A stretch of 64,000 nucleotides of DNA, taken from assembly GCF_000090795.2 (NCBI RefSeq), contig NW_003546632.1, forward strand, positions 2,668 through 66,667, read 5' to 3'. This DNA comes from Amphimedon queenslandica. Taxonomy: Eukaryota > Porifera > Demospongiae > Haplosclerida > Niphatidae. The notes under the pieces are model-generated. The model saw nothing but the letters and a program-made list of their open reading frames with translations. It ran no database searches and was not told the DNA's origin. Positions 1-10,560 of the stretch are shown here, piece by piece. The first letter of the stretch is position 1, and each line of letters starts with the position of its first letter. The translations under genes and the position numbers were made by a program.

Positions 1-2160
1 TCAGTTTCATAGTGTAGTTAAAAAATAACATGAGTAACTGATCAGATTGAGATTTTATAATTGAGGTTGTCTTCCAAAATGATGATTCATGTTGTCTGAC
101 TACTCGTGTTTCTTCTTTCTTTCTGACACATAGTATAGTTTATATGAGGATTGTCTAATCACATTTTGTTTTATACCTTTTGTTGGCTTTTTAATTGTTT
201 GTAGTTCTCATTATTTGTTTTTTCTTTTCTCATTTTGATAGTATAAATTAAAATAGCAGAAGTAACTTATCAGACTGAGTTTAACAATTTGAAATTTGTT
301 TAAAAGTATTTTTTGTAGTATTGACTGCTTACTTTTTTCTCTTTCTCTCATATTGTTTATACCAAAAGTGACTGATCAGACTGAGTTCCTATCATTTGAG
401 TTTGTTTCTAAAATGATGTTTCATGTTTGACTCACATTTGACTCTGCTCTTTTCTAAGTTTCATAGAAAAGTTTAAAATACCTTAAGTGTCTTATAATTA
501 GAGGTTGGTTTTTAAAATGTCTTTTCATTTTGTACCGACCTCTTACTATTTGTTTCTTTTTTTCTCAGATACATAGTATAGTGTATATGAGAAGTGACTA
601 ATCAGACAGTTGTTATGCTTTCTTTTTGGTTATTTAAATTTTAGAACTTATTCTTCAGTATTTTTTGTAATTTTTAGAGTATAGTTTAAAATACCAGAAT
701 TGACAGACCTGAATTGACTGACCAATATATTGATAGTTCTCATTGTTTTGTCCCTTTTCAGTTTAGTTTGAAATACTAAGAGTGACAAATAAAATTGAGT
801 TCTGATTATTAAAATTGGTTTTAAAATGTTTTTGTACTACTGTTTCCGTACCATTTCTTCTTCTTTTATTGGGGTCAAAGTATAAACTTAGCAGGCTTAA
901 GTAATCACATTTAGTATTTATCATTTAAGTTTTGCTTGAAAATGTTTCATGTACTAATTTTGTAGCATTGGTTTCTTCTTTTCTCACTTTTGTAGTATAG
1001 CTTATACTAGGAGTGACTACCGGTGAGACTTCATTTATATCACTTACATTGGTTTTGATCCTTAATGTTCAAATGATTTCTCTTTTTTATCATTTTTATA
1101 GTCATTTTAAAAAAACTCATTGTTTGAGGATAGATTTTGAAATAATTTTTGTTTTCACTATTTGTTTCTTTTCTCAATTTCGTAGTGTAGTTTAAAATTC
1201 CACAAGTGACTGATAATAGAGAATTCTCACTTTTCTTGTTACTAAAGTTTATACTAGAAAAGACGAATCACACTGTGTAATCATTTCAGTTTGCTTTTGA
1301 AATGATGTTTCATGTAGTACTCACTTCTCACTGTTCCCTTTGTGTTCAGTTTTATAGTATACTTTTTAAAAATACCAGAAGTGACTGATCAGACTCAGTT
1401 CTTTTAACTTCAGTTTGGTTTTTTAATAATAATGTTACGCTTACCTTACACGATTCGTTTTTTTTCTCAGTTTTACAGTAGAGTTTAAATTACTAGAAGT
1501 GACTAATCTGACTGAGTCCAAATCATATCAGGTTGATTCTGAAATAATGTGTTGTTCTTTTTACTTTTCACATTTTGCTTCCTTGTTTAGTTTCATAGCA
1601 TAGTTAATAATAGGAGCGACTGATGAGACTTAGTTTTTATATTCAAGTTTCCTTTAAAATGACGCTGCATGTACTAATTATTTCTTAGTATTTGTTTCTC
1701 CTTTTCTGAGTTTGATAGTACCGTTTAATTTAATAGAAGGGATTGATCAGACAAAATTAATAACGTTTCAAATTCGTTTTAAAATGTTTTATGCATCACT
1801 CACTTTTCACTATTTGTTTTATCTTTTTCACATTCAGAGTAAAGATTATACAATAAGTGACTGATCAGACTGAGTTTTGTTATTTAAGTTTGGCTTTAGA
1901 ATGTGGCATTATGTAGTACAGACTTCTCCCTTCTTGTTTTCTTCTTGTTCAGTTTTATAATATCGTTTAAAATACCTGAAGTGACAAATCAGGCTGAGTT
2001 CTAATTTTTAAGGTTGGTTATTGACATGATTCTTTGTTTTACTGACTTCTTAGCATTCATTTCTTCTTTTCTTAGTTTAATATTATAGGCTATACCAGGA
2101 GTGATGGATCAGACTTAATTTTTATATTAGTTTTATTTTCAATTGATGCTTCAGGTATTA
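1..2160. repeat. Degenerate ~120-bp tandem repeat, about 18 units
   Basis: A core like gtgactgatcagactgagtt recurs near 30, 263, 367, 595, 1013, 1381, 1498, 1616, 1740, 1857, 1980 and 2101, with weaker copies in between (about 146, 482, 895, 1130). Spacing is close to 116-123 bp or multiples of it. Each unit also carries a pyrimidine-rich stretch (tttcttcttttctcag), then tagtatagttta. No reading frame of note runs through it. The array continues past the left window edge. Divergence between units is high, so it is old. Confidence 0.85.
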
Positions 2161-2640
2161 GTCATGTGTCAGTATTTGTGACGTGGTCTGAGAAAATGAT
2201 CTTAACTCCAATTTAATGAAAATGAGATAAGGCCACAAATGTGATAAAATAATTTTTGCAGTGAAGTTTTTATTTGATACATGTGTTATATAAGTCAATA
2301 CCTACTAACTGATACCAGGATCTCCCCAAAAATCCATGTATAGTTACTGGAATTAGAAGGCATTCTTTGCGAAAGGGGTCCTCCATTTACAAAAAAGAGT
2401 CAAGGTAATTGCGTGGGCAAGTGTTGTATGATGCATCAATGAGATCACAAGGGTAACCACGGCAACGCTTACTTACAAATTCTACAGTACTGTTAGCGCT
2501 TTTAAGGATGTCTGCGGAGGAAATAGCAAAGCTTCTAAACACAGGAAACACATGATTCTACTCTTCTCACTCTGCTAGGAGAATACTTTTACTCCCCTAT
2601 GCAGAGCCGCTATACTATAGTTATTAGTAATGAATATTGT
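2161..2640. other. No gene recognised
   Basis: AT-rich sequence between the tandem repeat and the next dispersed repeat. I see no supported gene, RNA or repeat here. Confidence 0.5.
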
Positions 2641-3336
2641 TTTATCTCTTTGCCTGACAATTTGTTGTAGAACTACAACAAGGTAATAACAATTAATAAA
2701 ACAGCAATGGCCATGCCTCTTTTTAGGGCAAACACGTGCCTTATACAGGAAACAATACCTTCTTGGAAGAAATTGGTATTGAAAATATTAGTGGTAAAAT
2801 AGAAACCATAGGAAACAATAGAAAAGTGAAAGAATGCTTTGTCAGCACTTTGATGTAATTGCTATTCACACTTATTTTTTTATTTTTAATTGTTTTTTGC
2901 AAAAAGTTCACTATTTGTTGATGATATTGCTTGAGTCATTGTGCTATTCACACTTATTTTTTTATTTTTAATTGTTTTTTGCAAAAAGTTCACTATTTGT
3001 TGATGATATTGCTTGAGTCATTGATTGAATGAAATCTAACACTAATGGAGTGTGTAAGTGCAATGAAACTGGCTGTAGTAAATGCAGAAGCTAAAATCTA
3101 TGTAGGTGCAAGCAGTTTAGGTGCTTTGGAGCACTTTTAAGTGAATGCAATAGAATTTGCTGGTCTACTGAGAAAGGCACAAAAACACTCAATAAAAACG
3201 ATCAAAATGGCTGATTGGGCAAGTGGTGTGGCGTCCAAGAATGCACCTGATTTGAGTGGTTTTCATGACAACATGAAAAATTCAAAACGTCCAAAAGACT
3301 AATTTTTATGAATTTCATTGTGTAAGGAAAAGGGAT
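2641..3336 (+). repeat. Dispersed ~0.65-kb repeat, copy 1 (piggyBac-like edge)
   Basis: Nearly the same sequence recurs in the same orientation at 8548-9160. Both copies start ctctttgcctgacaatttg and end with a ggaaaaggg block. In copy 2 the start is preceded by TTAA, the target site of piggyBac-type elements, and the edge resembles piggyBac termini (inference). Copy 1 differs by an exact internal tandem duplication. It lies upstream of the broken piggyBac transposase, so it may be that element's 5' region or an independent non-autonomous relative. Confidence 0.6.
2860..3023. repeat. Exact tandem duplication, 2 x 82 bp
   Basis: The 82 bp starting tgctattcacacttattt at 2860 are repeated without a visible mismatch at 2942-3023. 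The sister repeat at 8548-9160 has only one unit, so the duplication arose in this copy and is recent. Confidence 0.9.
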
Positions 3337-3675
3337 AATGTGACAATCATTATTTTGCTTTTATTTTACTATGGATCGTCAAATGACTGGAATTGCTATC
3401 AAGAAGACTATGAACAAGATTCAGATATGGAAATAAATTCATTGGACTGGTTGGACTCGTTCTGCAACAACAATAGCAGTAAGCAATAGTAGCAGTTAGT
3501 ATTGTTGTGTTGTAGGTTATATTTGGGGTCATTTTCTCCTGCTTTTTACTCAGGTTTTTAGTGCTAGCAGCCACACACACTGTGTGTAATTTTATAGGTC
3601 TGATTATGATTACATGTATTTTAATTGAAATCTTAGTTTTCAACGGTACCTTGTAGCATTGGTTTTTATTGTATC
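3337..3675 (+). other. Possible small acidic exon; otherwise empty
   Basis: On the plus strand about 3356-3475 reads as an acidic stretch (QEDYEQDSDMEINSLDWL). Such stretches occur at the N-terminus of many piggyBac transposases. It follows repeat copy 1 just as an acidic stretch (NCESDDGEDECDG) follows copy 2 near 9220. That parallel is the only support. The 124-residue minus-strand ORF here has no recognisable features. Confidence 0.25.
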
Positions 3676-3831
3676 TAGTAGTTTTTAGTCCCCCATAACT
3701 AAACAAATTTATACCCAACCACATGACTCCTGCCAGTCATAAATTTAATGAAAAAACTCAAGTTTCGGGATATAATTAGAATCTTGGGCTATGAATATCA
3801 TTATTCTGCTTCAATTGAGTAGTTTTTTACC
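3676..3831 (+). repeat. Outlying unit of the ~130-140-bp tandem array
   Basis: One unit (tagtttttagtccc, taactaaacaaa, gggctatgaatatcatt) matches the array at 5659-6575. The Crypton-bearing segment interrupts the array between this unit and the rest, so array and insertion can be ordered in time. Confidence 0.75.
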
Positions 3832-3887
3832 ATGCCTACTTGCAATTGACCAATCAGATTGCGTTATAGGAGGTAAATATAATCGCT

Positions 3888-3910
3888 TATTTACCTCGCC
3901 GAGGTAAATA
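3888..3910. repeat. Palindrome in the Crypton's left flank
   Basis: tatttacctcg-c-cgaggtaaata: 11-bp perfect arms around one base. A related ttacctcgggactacgtccctcggtaa lies near the other end at ~5583-5609. This could be a recombinase-binding or end structure of the element, but that is inference. Confidence 0.7.
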
Positions 3911-4269
3911 TAGCCAACTTATTAAAGTTGCCAAACAGGATTTTTTAAAGCAGTAGCCATAGCAATCTATCAGTCTAGATCTACTGCGGATGCGCATGAA
4001 ACTTGCCACATAATTGTATAATGATGATGAAGGAGGTGCCAAATTCAGTCTGCCCTTATCTTGTTAGTCGCAACTCGCAAGAATTTTAGGTTAGTAAAGT
4101 AGTATATATTATAGATCTATACAGTATTGACTATGATTTATTGTCAGTTAGTGATTTATTATATCGATTTTTATATTACCACTGCAATTGGAGATATTAA
4201 ATGCGTAGGGGAGTGATTTAGACATGTTATTATCCATTTTCATTTTTTTCTTTCAGGTGGTTGATCATT

Positions 4270-5165
4270 TTGACAGTTTCAAATTGAAGAACTATTTTCT
4301 TGTTGCTGTGAAAACCTTTTGTATGTTCTTACTCCGTCAATGCTGCGATGCCTAGTTCTCCTCATTTTAATTGTTTGTCTACTCCTGCTTGAAATAACCT
4401 GGTAGCTGCTGTTACCCTCAACGAATGAATGGTTCGTTTTGAATCCACTAATGCCGGCTGCAGTACACATACAAGATATTGTGTTTCTGAAGGTATTGTG
4501 TCCAACAGGTACAATCAAATACCATTGGCCTTCCTTTGGTATTTTGAGTGGAGTGAGATAAAACGCAAGATTTTTCTCTATAGCTGCTGGAGGACATCAT
4601 TGAATGTAATTCTCATAGTAGTATACAAAACATTTTCTTTTATCATGTAGATTTTCATAATGAGTCACTGCCTTTGGTTCAAATTTTTGATGTTTTATAC
4701 CACCTGAATTGATTTTTGATACATTCTCAGTGTCTATGAGACATTCTTTCCCGTCAATCTCTTTCTGTTTGATTTGGCTAAACTTTAAATCTCTGTGCTC
4801 TTGACCACTCCTTAATGCAAAGTAAATGCCACACATGAATATCATTGTTTTAAGTAATTTATGTGGTGAACCTTCACCCAGCATTCCCTTTTCCCATAGT
4901 ATCTTCTCGTTCATTCTAATCGGTTCTGCTTGTTCTTTATATATGTTGTGGCTGCTTTAATTCATTTCATCTCACCATCCAAAGTCTTCTTTATGCTATT
5001 AAATTCTGGCATTGTGAAAAATTTTAATGAAGGGTAGAACTACCACAGACGTTGCATAATCCCACAGCACATTTGATATAGGGTACTAGCAGGATGTTCT
5101 TTCCCATCCTTCCTCCTATAAATTTACTGATCCAATTATTTAGTTCATGCATTTGCGACAAATCT
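4270..5165 (-). pseudogene. Crypton recombinase (DUF3504-type), degraded
   Basis: Reading the minus strand from ~5160 down, the pieces occur in the order known from DUF3504 proteins. First comes an N-terminal motif (NNWISKFIGG, then DGKEHPASTLYQMCCGI), then FFTMPEFNSIKKTLDGEMK. Next is the diagnostic IYFALRSGQEHRDLKFSQI (about 4800-4850), then an H-R type C-terminal box ending GHRS-like RHRSIDGVRTYKRF (about 4290-4350). The last is the region carrying the catalytic His and Arg of tyrosine recombinases. At least three frame changes and two stops interrupt it. The segment around the HSLR box is badly degraded, so it cannot be active. DUF3504 domains derive from Cryptons and were domesticated in ZMYM2-like host proteins; the repeat context here favours a transposon copy. 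Confidence 0.75.
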
Positions 5166-5658
5166 GGTGCTCCAGGAAAATCATGACCCAATACCTTTCT
5201 GTTGAGTGACCATTCCTTCCATGTGTTTGAAGTCTAGGAAGTGGACTTAGCAGTGGATTGTGGGATTGAATTTTCTTGCACTTTGCATAGGTAATCGTCG
5301 GATGTGGGAAGTAAAAACCACTTGATGGAGCGTGGCGAATATACAAGCCCAGCCTTAATTGAAGATTGAGAAAGAGAAGGGGGAGTGTAGGTTAAGATTG
5401 GGAAACAGTACAGGAAAGAGCAGCTGAAATGACTTCCTTTGCTCTTACTTCCATTGCTGTGTCTGAAGTCTAGCTACTTTTAAAGATTTACTGGTTGCTT
5501 AGCAATGAAGTAAACCTGTTTGCAACTGGTTTGGCATGGTAGAAGTCTGTTATACACCTCAGACTTGGTTGCTATGGGTTTATTTACCTCGGGACTACGT
5601 CCCTCGGTAACTACATTCTATCGCAAACCTCGACCTTGGTGTATAACCTATACGTAGT

Positions 5659-6575
5659 CCCTAGTAACTAAACAAACTCATTCCAATTGTTTTAGCCCCT
5701 CCCATTTTTCAAATTTATTTCAAAATGTGGCATTTTGGGCAATAATTAGAGTTTTGGGCTATGAATTTCATTGATTTTCCTTTTATCTAGTAAGTTTTAG
5801 TCCCGAGTAACTAAACAAACTTGTTCCAATTGTGCTACCCCTCCCAGTCTTGAACTTAATTTAAAAAGTGGAATTTTGGGCCATAATTTGAGTTTAGGGC
5901 TATGAATGTCATCAATTTTGCTTGAATCTAGTCAGTTTTAGTCCCTAGTAACTAAAGGAACGAATTCCAATTGTGGTAGCCCCTCCCAGTTGTTAATTTA
6001 ATTAGAAGTAAAATTCATGATTTGGAGGGGCTAGCACAATTGGAACGGGTTTGTTTAGTTACCAGGGACTGAAACCAATTAGATTCAAGCAAAATTAATG
6101 ATATTCATAGCCCTTAACTTTAATTTTTGCCCAAAAATCAAGTTGAATTTTGGGCAATAATTAAGAGTTTAATGCTACGAATATCATTAATTTTGTTGAA
6201 TCTGTTAAGTTTTAGTTTATAGTATCTAAACGAACCCGTTCCGATTGTGCTAGCCCCTCCAAGTCATAATTTTAAGCGGAATTTCGGGCAAGAATTAGAG
6301 TTTAGCGCTATGAATAATAGCTTGAATTTAGTATGTTTTAGTTCCAAGTAACTAAATGAGCCAGTTCCAATTGTGCTAGTCCCTCTCAGTCGTGAATTTA
6401 ATTTAAAAAGTGGAATTTTGGGCAATAATTAGAGTTTAGGTCTATGAATATCATTAGTTTTACTTGAATTTAGTAGTAATCAGTCTCCCTAAGTAAACGA
6501 ACCCGTCCCGATTGTGCTAGCCCCCTCAGTCGTTAATTTAATTAATTTTTGGGCAATATTTAGAATTTCCTACTG
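5659..6575. repeat. ~130-140-bp tandem array with one inverted unit
   Basis: Units open with agtccctagtaactaaacaaac, then ttccaattgtgctagcccctccc, a tttgggcaataattagagttt segment and gggctatgaatatcatt. Direct units start near 5659, 5801, 5940, 6213, 6341 and 6480. One unit at ~6015-6135 is in reverse orientation (ggaggggctagcacaattggaa ... accagggact). An inversion inside a tandem array is unusual. Confidence 0.8.
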
Positions 6576-6599
6576 TCTAATTGTACAGTACAGGTAGGT

Positions 6600-8400
6600 T
6601 TAAGTTCTCCATCTGATGAAAGTTCTGAAGATAATGATAGCAGCAACAATGAGAATGAGGAGCAGGAGGAAGAAGAGAAGTCTAATTTTATTGATGGTGA
6701 GGATTTTGATGGTCTTCCATGTACATCAAAGCGTAAGAAGAAAGCAAGTGCTTATGTACTTGATGTTTCTCTTCAATCTGGAAGATACCCAGAGTTTAAA
6801 GGTTTGGAAGGTCAATTACCTGTTGTTGATCATTCTATAAGTCCTTTTGATTTGTCAAACTTCTTTGGATGGATTCATTTTGTGAGACCCAGAGTTTAAA
6901 GGTTTGGAAGGTCGATCACCTGTTGTTGATCATTATATGAGTCCTTTTGATTTTGTCAAACTTCTTTGGATGGATTCATTATGTGAGTTGATAGCCAAAG
7001 AAACTGACAGATATGCCATTGTACATCATAATATTAGAAAGTGGAAAAATTGAACTACTGAAGAAGTTTGTGCATTTTAGGGACAATTGTAGTGATGGGA
7101 ATTCATCGCTTGCCTGAAATAGACAATTATTGGAGCTCTGACCCTTTATTTGGTGTTCGATCTGTTAAAAAGTGTATGTCTCGTAATAGGTTTTGGGCAA
7201 TTAGAGGCAATATACATTTGGTAGATAACAGCAGTGTAGAGAAAACATCAGGCCAGAATTACAAGCTCAAGCCTGTAGTTGAAGTTTTAAGTCATACATT
7301 TTTGGCCCATTTTAATCCTGGTCTAGAGCTGTCTTTAGATAAAGCCATGGTTAAATACAAAGGTAAGGGCGGTGGGAAAGTTAAAATGCCCAAAAAATGC
7401 ACTCGAGAAGGATTTAAAGTTTGGTCTTGCTCAAGTGCTAAAACAGGTTACTTGTGTACTTTTCAGGTGTATGATGGTATGTCAGTCAATCCAGTAACAG
7501 GTTAGAAAGTGTCTGAACATGCACTAGTAAATAGAGTTATTTGTGATCTTTTAGTTAGTTTCACTGGACTGAATCATATAGTTCAACTTTCATACTAGCA
7601 GCGAAATTACACAGGCACTTGCCCAACAACAAATTTACACAGTAGGAACAATAAAATCAGATGCAAGTGGTTTTCCAAATGAGCTAGAAAATGTCACACC
7701 TCCCAATGGTGAGTATGTAGCAACAACAGTATGTGATATTGTGTGATGTTTTCAATGATTGTCAATTAGTTTGCTTCATTAGCAATGTTTTTTCCAGAAG
7801 CAATACCTCATCAAGTGCCACGTATGCAATGAAATGGCGCGTTTCATTATCAGAGTGTCCCACCTCTCCTTCCTGCTTATAACAAATTCATGGGTGGAGT
7901 TGACATCACTCATCAGCTTTGGAAAACATATGGCTATGACAGAAAGTCCAAAAGATCAGGGATTCGTCCGTTTTACTGTTTCTTTGATTTGGCAAACCAT
8001 AATGCTTACATTATTAACAAAACTACATACAAAAGCAAGGGGCTCGTTCCGTTGAAATTGTTAGAATTTCGTATTAAACTTTGTCATACACTTTGTGACA
8101 ATTATCAAGGGAGACAAAGGAGATCTAGAGGTATTGAGAGACAACAATGGGTACCTTCCATTCAATGTCACATTCGAAAAGCTACCGAGGTAGGGTTAAA
8201 GAGAAGTGTGTGTCAATACTCTATTAGCACAAAGCCAGAAGGTCAATGTAGCTATACTTCTTTTGCATGTTCTTGTTGCCATGTTCTTCAATGTAGGTCA
8301 TGTTTTTTGAAGACTATCACAGGTACAAATGAAGGTTTTTGTAGTAATTTTTCATTAGCATTGTTGTGTTATTGTTGTTGAGTTCCATTTGTAGGTCAAA
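6600..8400 (+). pseudogene. piggyBac transposase (DDE_Tnp_1_7), broken
   Basis: An acidic N-terminal stretch (~6610-6720, DESSEDNDSS) is followed by the family signature LPEIDNYWSSDPLFG with MSRNRFW (7090-7200). Then comes LSLDKAMVKYKGKG (~7330-7370), which holds the first catalytic Asp, and MPKKCTREGFKVWSC. The second Asp region (~7530-7700) is badly decayed. The conserved YNKFMGGVD box with DRKSKRSG (~7885-7960) follows, then a Cys-rich tail (CSCCHVLQCRSCF, ~8260-8310) like the C-terminal zinc-binding domain of the family. A 100-bp tandem duplication, several frame changes and stops break it. It lies between the two direct 0.65-kb repeats, the second of which starts at a TTAA. The family call is firm; the link to those repeats is inference. 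Confidence 0.85.
6791..6989 (+). repeat. ~100-bp tandem duplication inside piggyBac coding sequence
   Basis: agagtttaaaggtttggaag starts at 6791 and again at 6891. The two units are about 93% alike with a 1-bp length difference. The duplicated stretch encodes the segment just before the transposase core and shifts the frame. Confidence 0.85.
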
Positions 8401-8547
8401 CTGTAGTGAGGACTTTCACCACTTTGGAGAGTATTTAGCAATAATTTAGGAGCTAGCGGGTAAATGAAATTCATGTATATTTGCATCTATTTGACTTAAT
8501 ATGGCATTAGTAGTGGTTGGAGTCATTTGGAAAGGACAAATCTCCAA

Positions 8548-9160
8548 TTAACTCTTTGCCTGACAATTTGTTGTAGAACTACAACAAGGTAATAACAATT
8601 AATAAAAAAGCAATTACCACACCACTTTTTAGGGCAAACATGTACTTTTTACAGGAAACCTCAACTTCCTGGCAGAAATTGGTATTGAATAATGTTAGTG
8701 GTCAAATAGAAACCATAGGAAAGAATAGAAAAGTAAAAGAATGCTTTGTCGGCACTTTGATGTAATTGCTTTTCAACACTTATTTTTTTGCAAAAAGACT
8801 ATTCATGATGACATTGGTTGAGTCATTGATTAAATAACATCTAACTCTAATGGAGTGTGTAAAAGCAATAAAACTGGTTGTAGTAAATGCAGCAGCTAAA
8901 ATCTTTGTTGGTGCAAGCAGTTTAGGTGCTTTGGAGCACTTATAAGTAAATGGAATAGAATTGGCAGGTCTACTGAGACCTCTTGAAAGGCACAAATATA
9001 CTCTATGAATAACAATCAAAATGGCTGATTGGGCATGGTCAAGAGGTGTGGCGTCCATAAATACACCTGATTTAAGTGGTTTCATGACAACATAAATAAT
9101 TCCAAACGTTGTCCAAAAGACTAATTTTTATGAATTTCGTTGTATAAGGAAAAGGGTTAT
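8548..9160 (+). repeat. Dispersed ~0.65-kb repeat, copy 2 (TTAA edge)
   Basis: Starts TTAA-ctctttgcctgacaatttg and ends near ggaaaagggtta. An imperfect inverted match between the ends (ttgtataaggaaaagggtta against the reverse complement of the start) fits a non-autonomous piggyBac-like element. It matches 2641-3336 throughout but lacks the 82-bp duplication. The 101-residue minus-strand ORF inside it has no recognisable domain. Confidence 0.6.
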
Positions 9161-9199
9161 ACACAAATATTAACAACTGATAACAAAAAATAAAAAAAA

Positions 9200-9524
9200 C
9201 AACCATTATTACCCCATAGGATATTCAAACTGTGAAAGTGATGATGGTGAAGATGAATGTGATGGGCTCTTCTTAAGAACCCCGGAGCAACTGCACTTTA
9301 CATCACAGCAGAACCTTTCACAGCACCTGGAGCAGCGGAAGAGGTGTATGATGATGAAGATCCACTTATCACTCAAGCAACTAGCAACACGATAGTTGTG
9401 CAGCCAGAGGATCTAGAGCTGAATGAGAGAGCTGTGGATTTGAGAGAGAGGAAGGAAATTGAGGCATTATACTCTAGTGGGTGTTGTGCAAAGGACACTA
9501 TTCCATGCTACAAAGGTGAATTAT
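9200..9524 (+). CDS. Unrecognised exon-like open stretch
   Basis: On the plus strand about 9215-9535 has an acidic part (NCESDDGEDECDG), then an open 64-residue frame from 9344 with RERKEIEALYSSGCCAKDTIPC. It ends at tacaaag-gtgaat, a possible 5' splice site, where a Helitron end fragment begins. I do not recognise the family. The Cys-rich SGCCAKDTIPC could be part of a zinc-binding motif. It follows repeat copy 2, so it may be an exon of a second element of that family. Confidence 0.3.
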
Positions 9525-9785
9525 TATATAGGCGGTAGCCTATATGTAGGGTTGAGGTTGATTTTTCAAAATGGCGACCAAATTTTTAATTTTCAAATGA
9601 TCATAATTCTTTTATCTTACTTTGTACGGCCTCATAAATGGCTTAGATGAATTCTCCTTCACTGAGCGATTTCCTGGTACCTATAAAGTGTACCGCAATG
9701 TAGCAGGAGCAATTCTGGATAATAGGCCCAAATTCAAATTTCTGCAAAATTCTTCAGACTGTTTCGTATGTCTTGTTTTAGAACA
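9525..9785 (+). mobile_element. Helitron 5'-end fragment (third copy)
   Basis: About 250 bp matching the outer ends of both large Helitrons: tatataggcggtagcctatat, gtagggttgaggttgattttt, atggcgaccaaattt, and further on aggcccaaattcaaatttctg. The same stretch is at 58005-58240 (plus) and 55440-55676 (minus). Homology stops near 9785, where an unrelated zinc-finger gene fragment begins. It is either a truncated copy or a short non-autonomous relative. Confidence 0.8.
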
Positions 9786-10303
9786 AGATGTTTATGCTTC
9801 ACTCCTTCTGAGAGTGACACATCATGAATTGAATCCATAATGCTGTCAATCAATATGCTTTCTTTTAACAGGGCCATAATATTTGCTCGTGAACTTTGTG
9901 GAAGGCGGATGTGTGCTAAATCTATATTGTGCCCACAGTGGCTTTGGCAGTATTGAACCTTGCATGATCCATCAGTAATATCCTCTTCCACTTTTATGTG
10001 TGCTATGCATGTTGCTCCAATTTTTGATGTGTTCTGTACTTAAATGTTTCTCTGACCACTTTCTGTGCCATCAAATAGACCAGAACGGTTGCAGTAGAAG
10101 TACGAATATCTAACTTCATTTTTTGTGATGCTGCCACAATGATTGACATACTGAACAGAGTTACTATCCTCTTCTGACCCTTTCCAAGACAAAAAATCTT
10201 CAAATAAAAAAGATTGTACTGAACACTGTAATTGAATGTTGTGTTTGTCCTTTCCATTTGTAGCTAGAGAATTGAGGCAACAAAACCTACATGATAGTAA
10301 CAT
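9785..10303 (-). pseudogene. Zinc-finger (WRKY/GCM-FAR1-like) N-terminal domain of a MULE-type protein, fragment
   Basis: Two overlapping minus-strand frames give an ordered domain. MLLSCRFCC and KNEVRYSYFYCNRSGLF (10303-10050) are followed, in another frame, by DGSCKVQYCQSHCGHNIDLAHIRLP (~9980-9890) and a helical tail (KESILIDSIMDSIHDV). The spacing C..C..H.GH with a preceding YxYYCxRSG-like stretch matches the zinc-binding N-terminal domain of FAR1/MULE-like proteins of invertebrates, from memory. The rest of the protein is missing: it ends where the Helitron fragment begins. One or two frame changes are needed. The superfamily call is moderate. Confidence 0.5.
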
Positions 10304-10384
10304 TTAAAAATAATGTTAAGTTTTAGTTGTTGAATGAATTGATTTTCATTATTTGAACTAATGATTATTCCTAAACTTACTTTA

Positions 10385-10560
10385 AATTACAAAGAGGACA
10401 CAGTAGAGATCCTTTGTTGAGATTATCAGGATGACATGAAGTGTCATACATGTCGTGACAAGCCCTTTTTGTCAGCATATGTCTTCTCACAAAGGGAACA
10501 ACATACTCTAATAGCAGCAGAGTCAGAATGTGAAAGCTCCATTAAGCAATTTTCACTGTA
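10385..10560 (-). pseudogene. C2H2 zinc-finger exon, probably of the same gene
   Basis: On the minus strand a frame reads ENCLMELSHSDSAAIRV, then CSLCEKTYADKKGLSRHV, a stop, and HF. This is a C-x2-C-x12-H finger with the last His just after the stop. It lies 5' of the zinc-binding fragment on the same strand, so it could be its upstream exon. Confidence 0.45.

Larger units (their letters stand above)
3832..5658 (-). mobile_element. Crypton-like tyrosine-recombinase transposon (broken)
   Basis: The edges are inferred from where the tandem array stops (tagtttttt, ~3831) and resumes (agtccctag, ~5659), giving about 1.83 kb. No terminal inverted repeats are obvious, as expected for Cryptons. Short palindromes built on ttacctcg lie near both ends. 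The body encodes a minus-strand recombinase of the DUF3504/ZMYM-QRICH1 type. The boundary positions are approximate. Confidence 0.65.

Noticed and set aside
3350-3724. 124-residue minus ORF
   Set aside because: No domain, low-complexity composition, and it overlaps a better plus-strand exon candidate and the tandem-array unit.
8780-9085. 101-residue minus ORF inside the direct repeat
   Set aside because: The sister copy at 2641-3336 does not keep it open, so it looks like chance.
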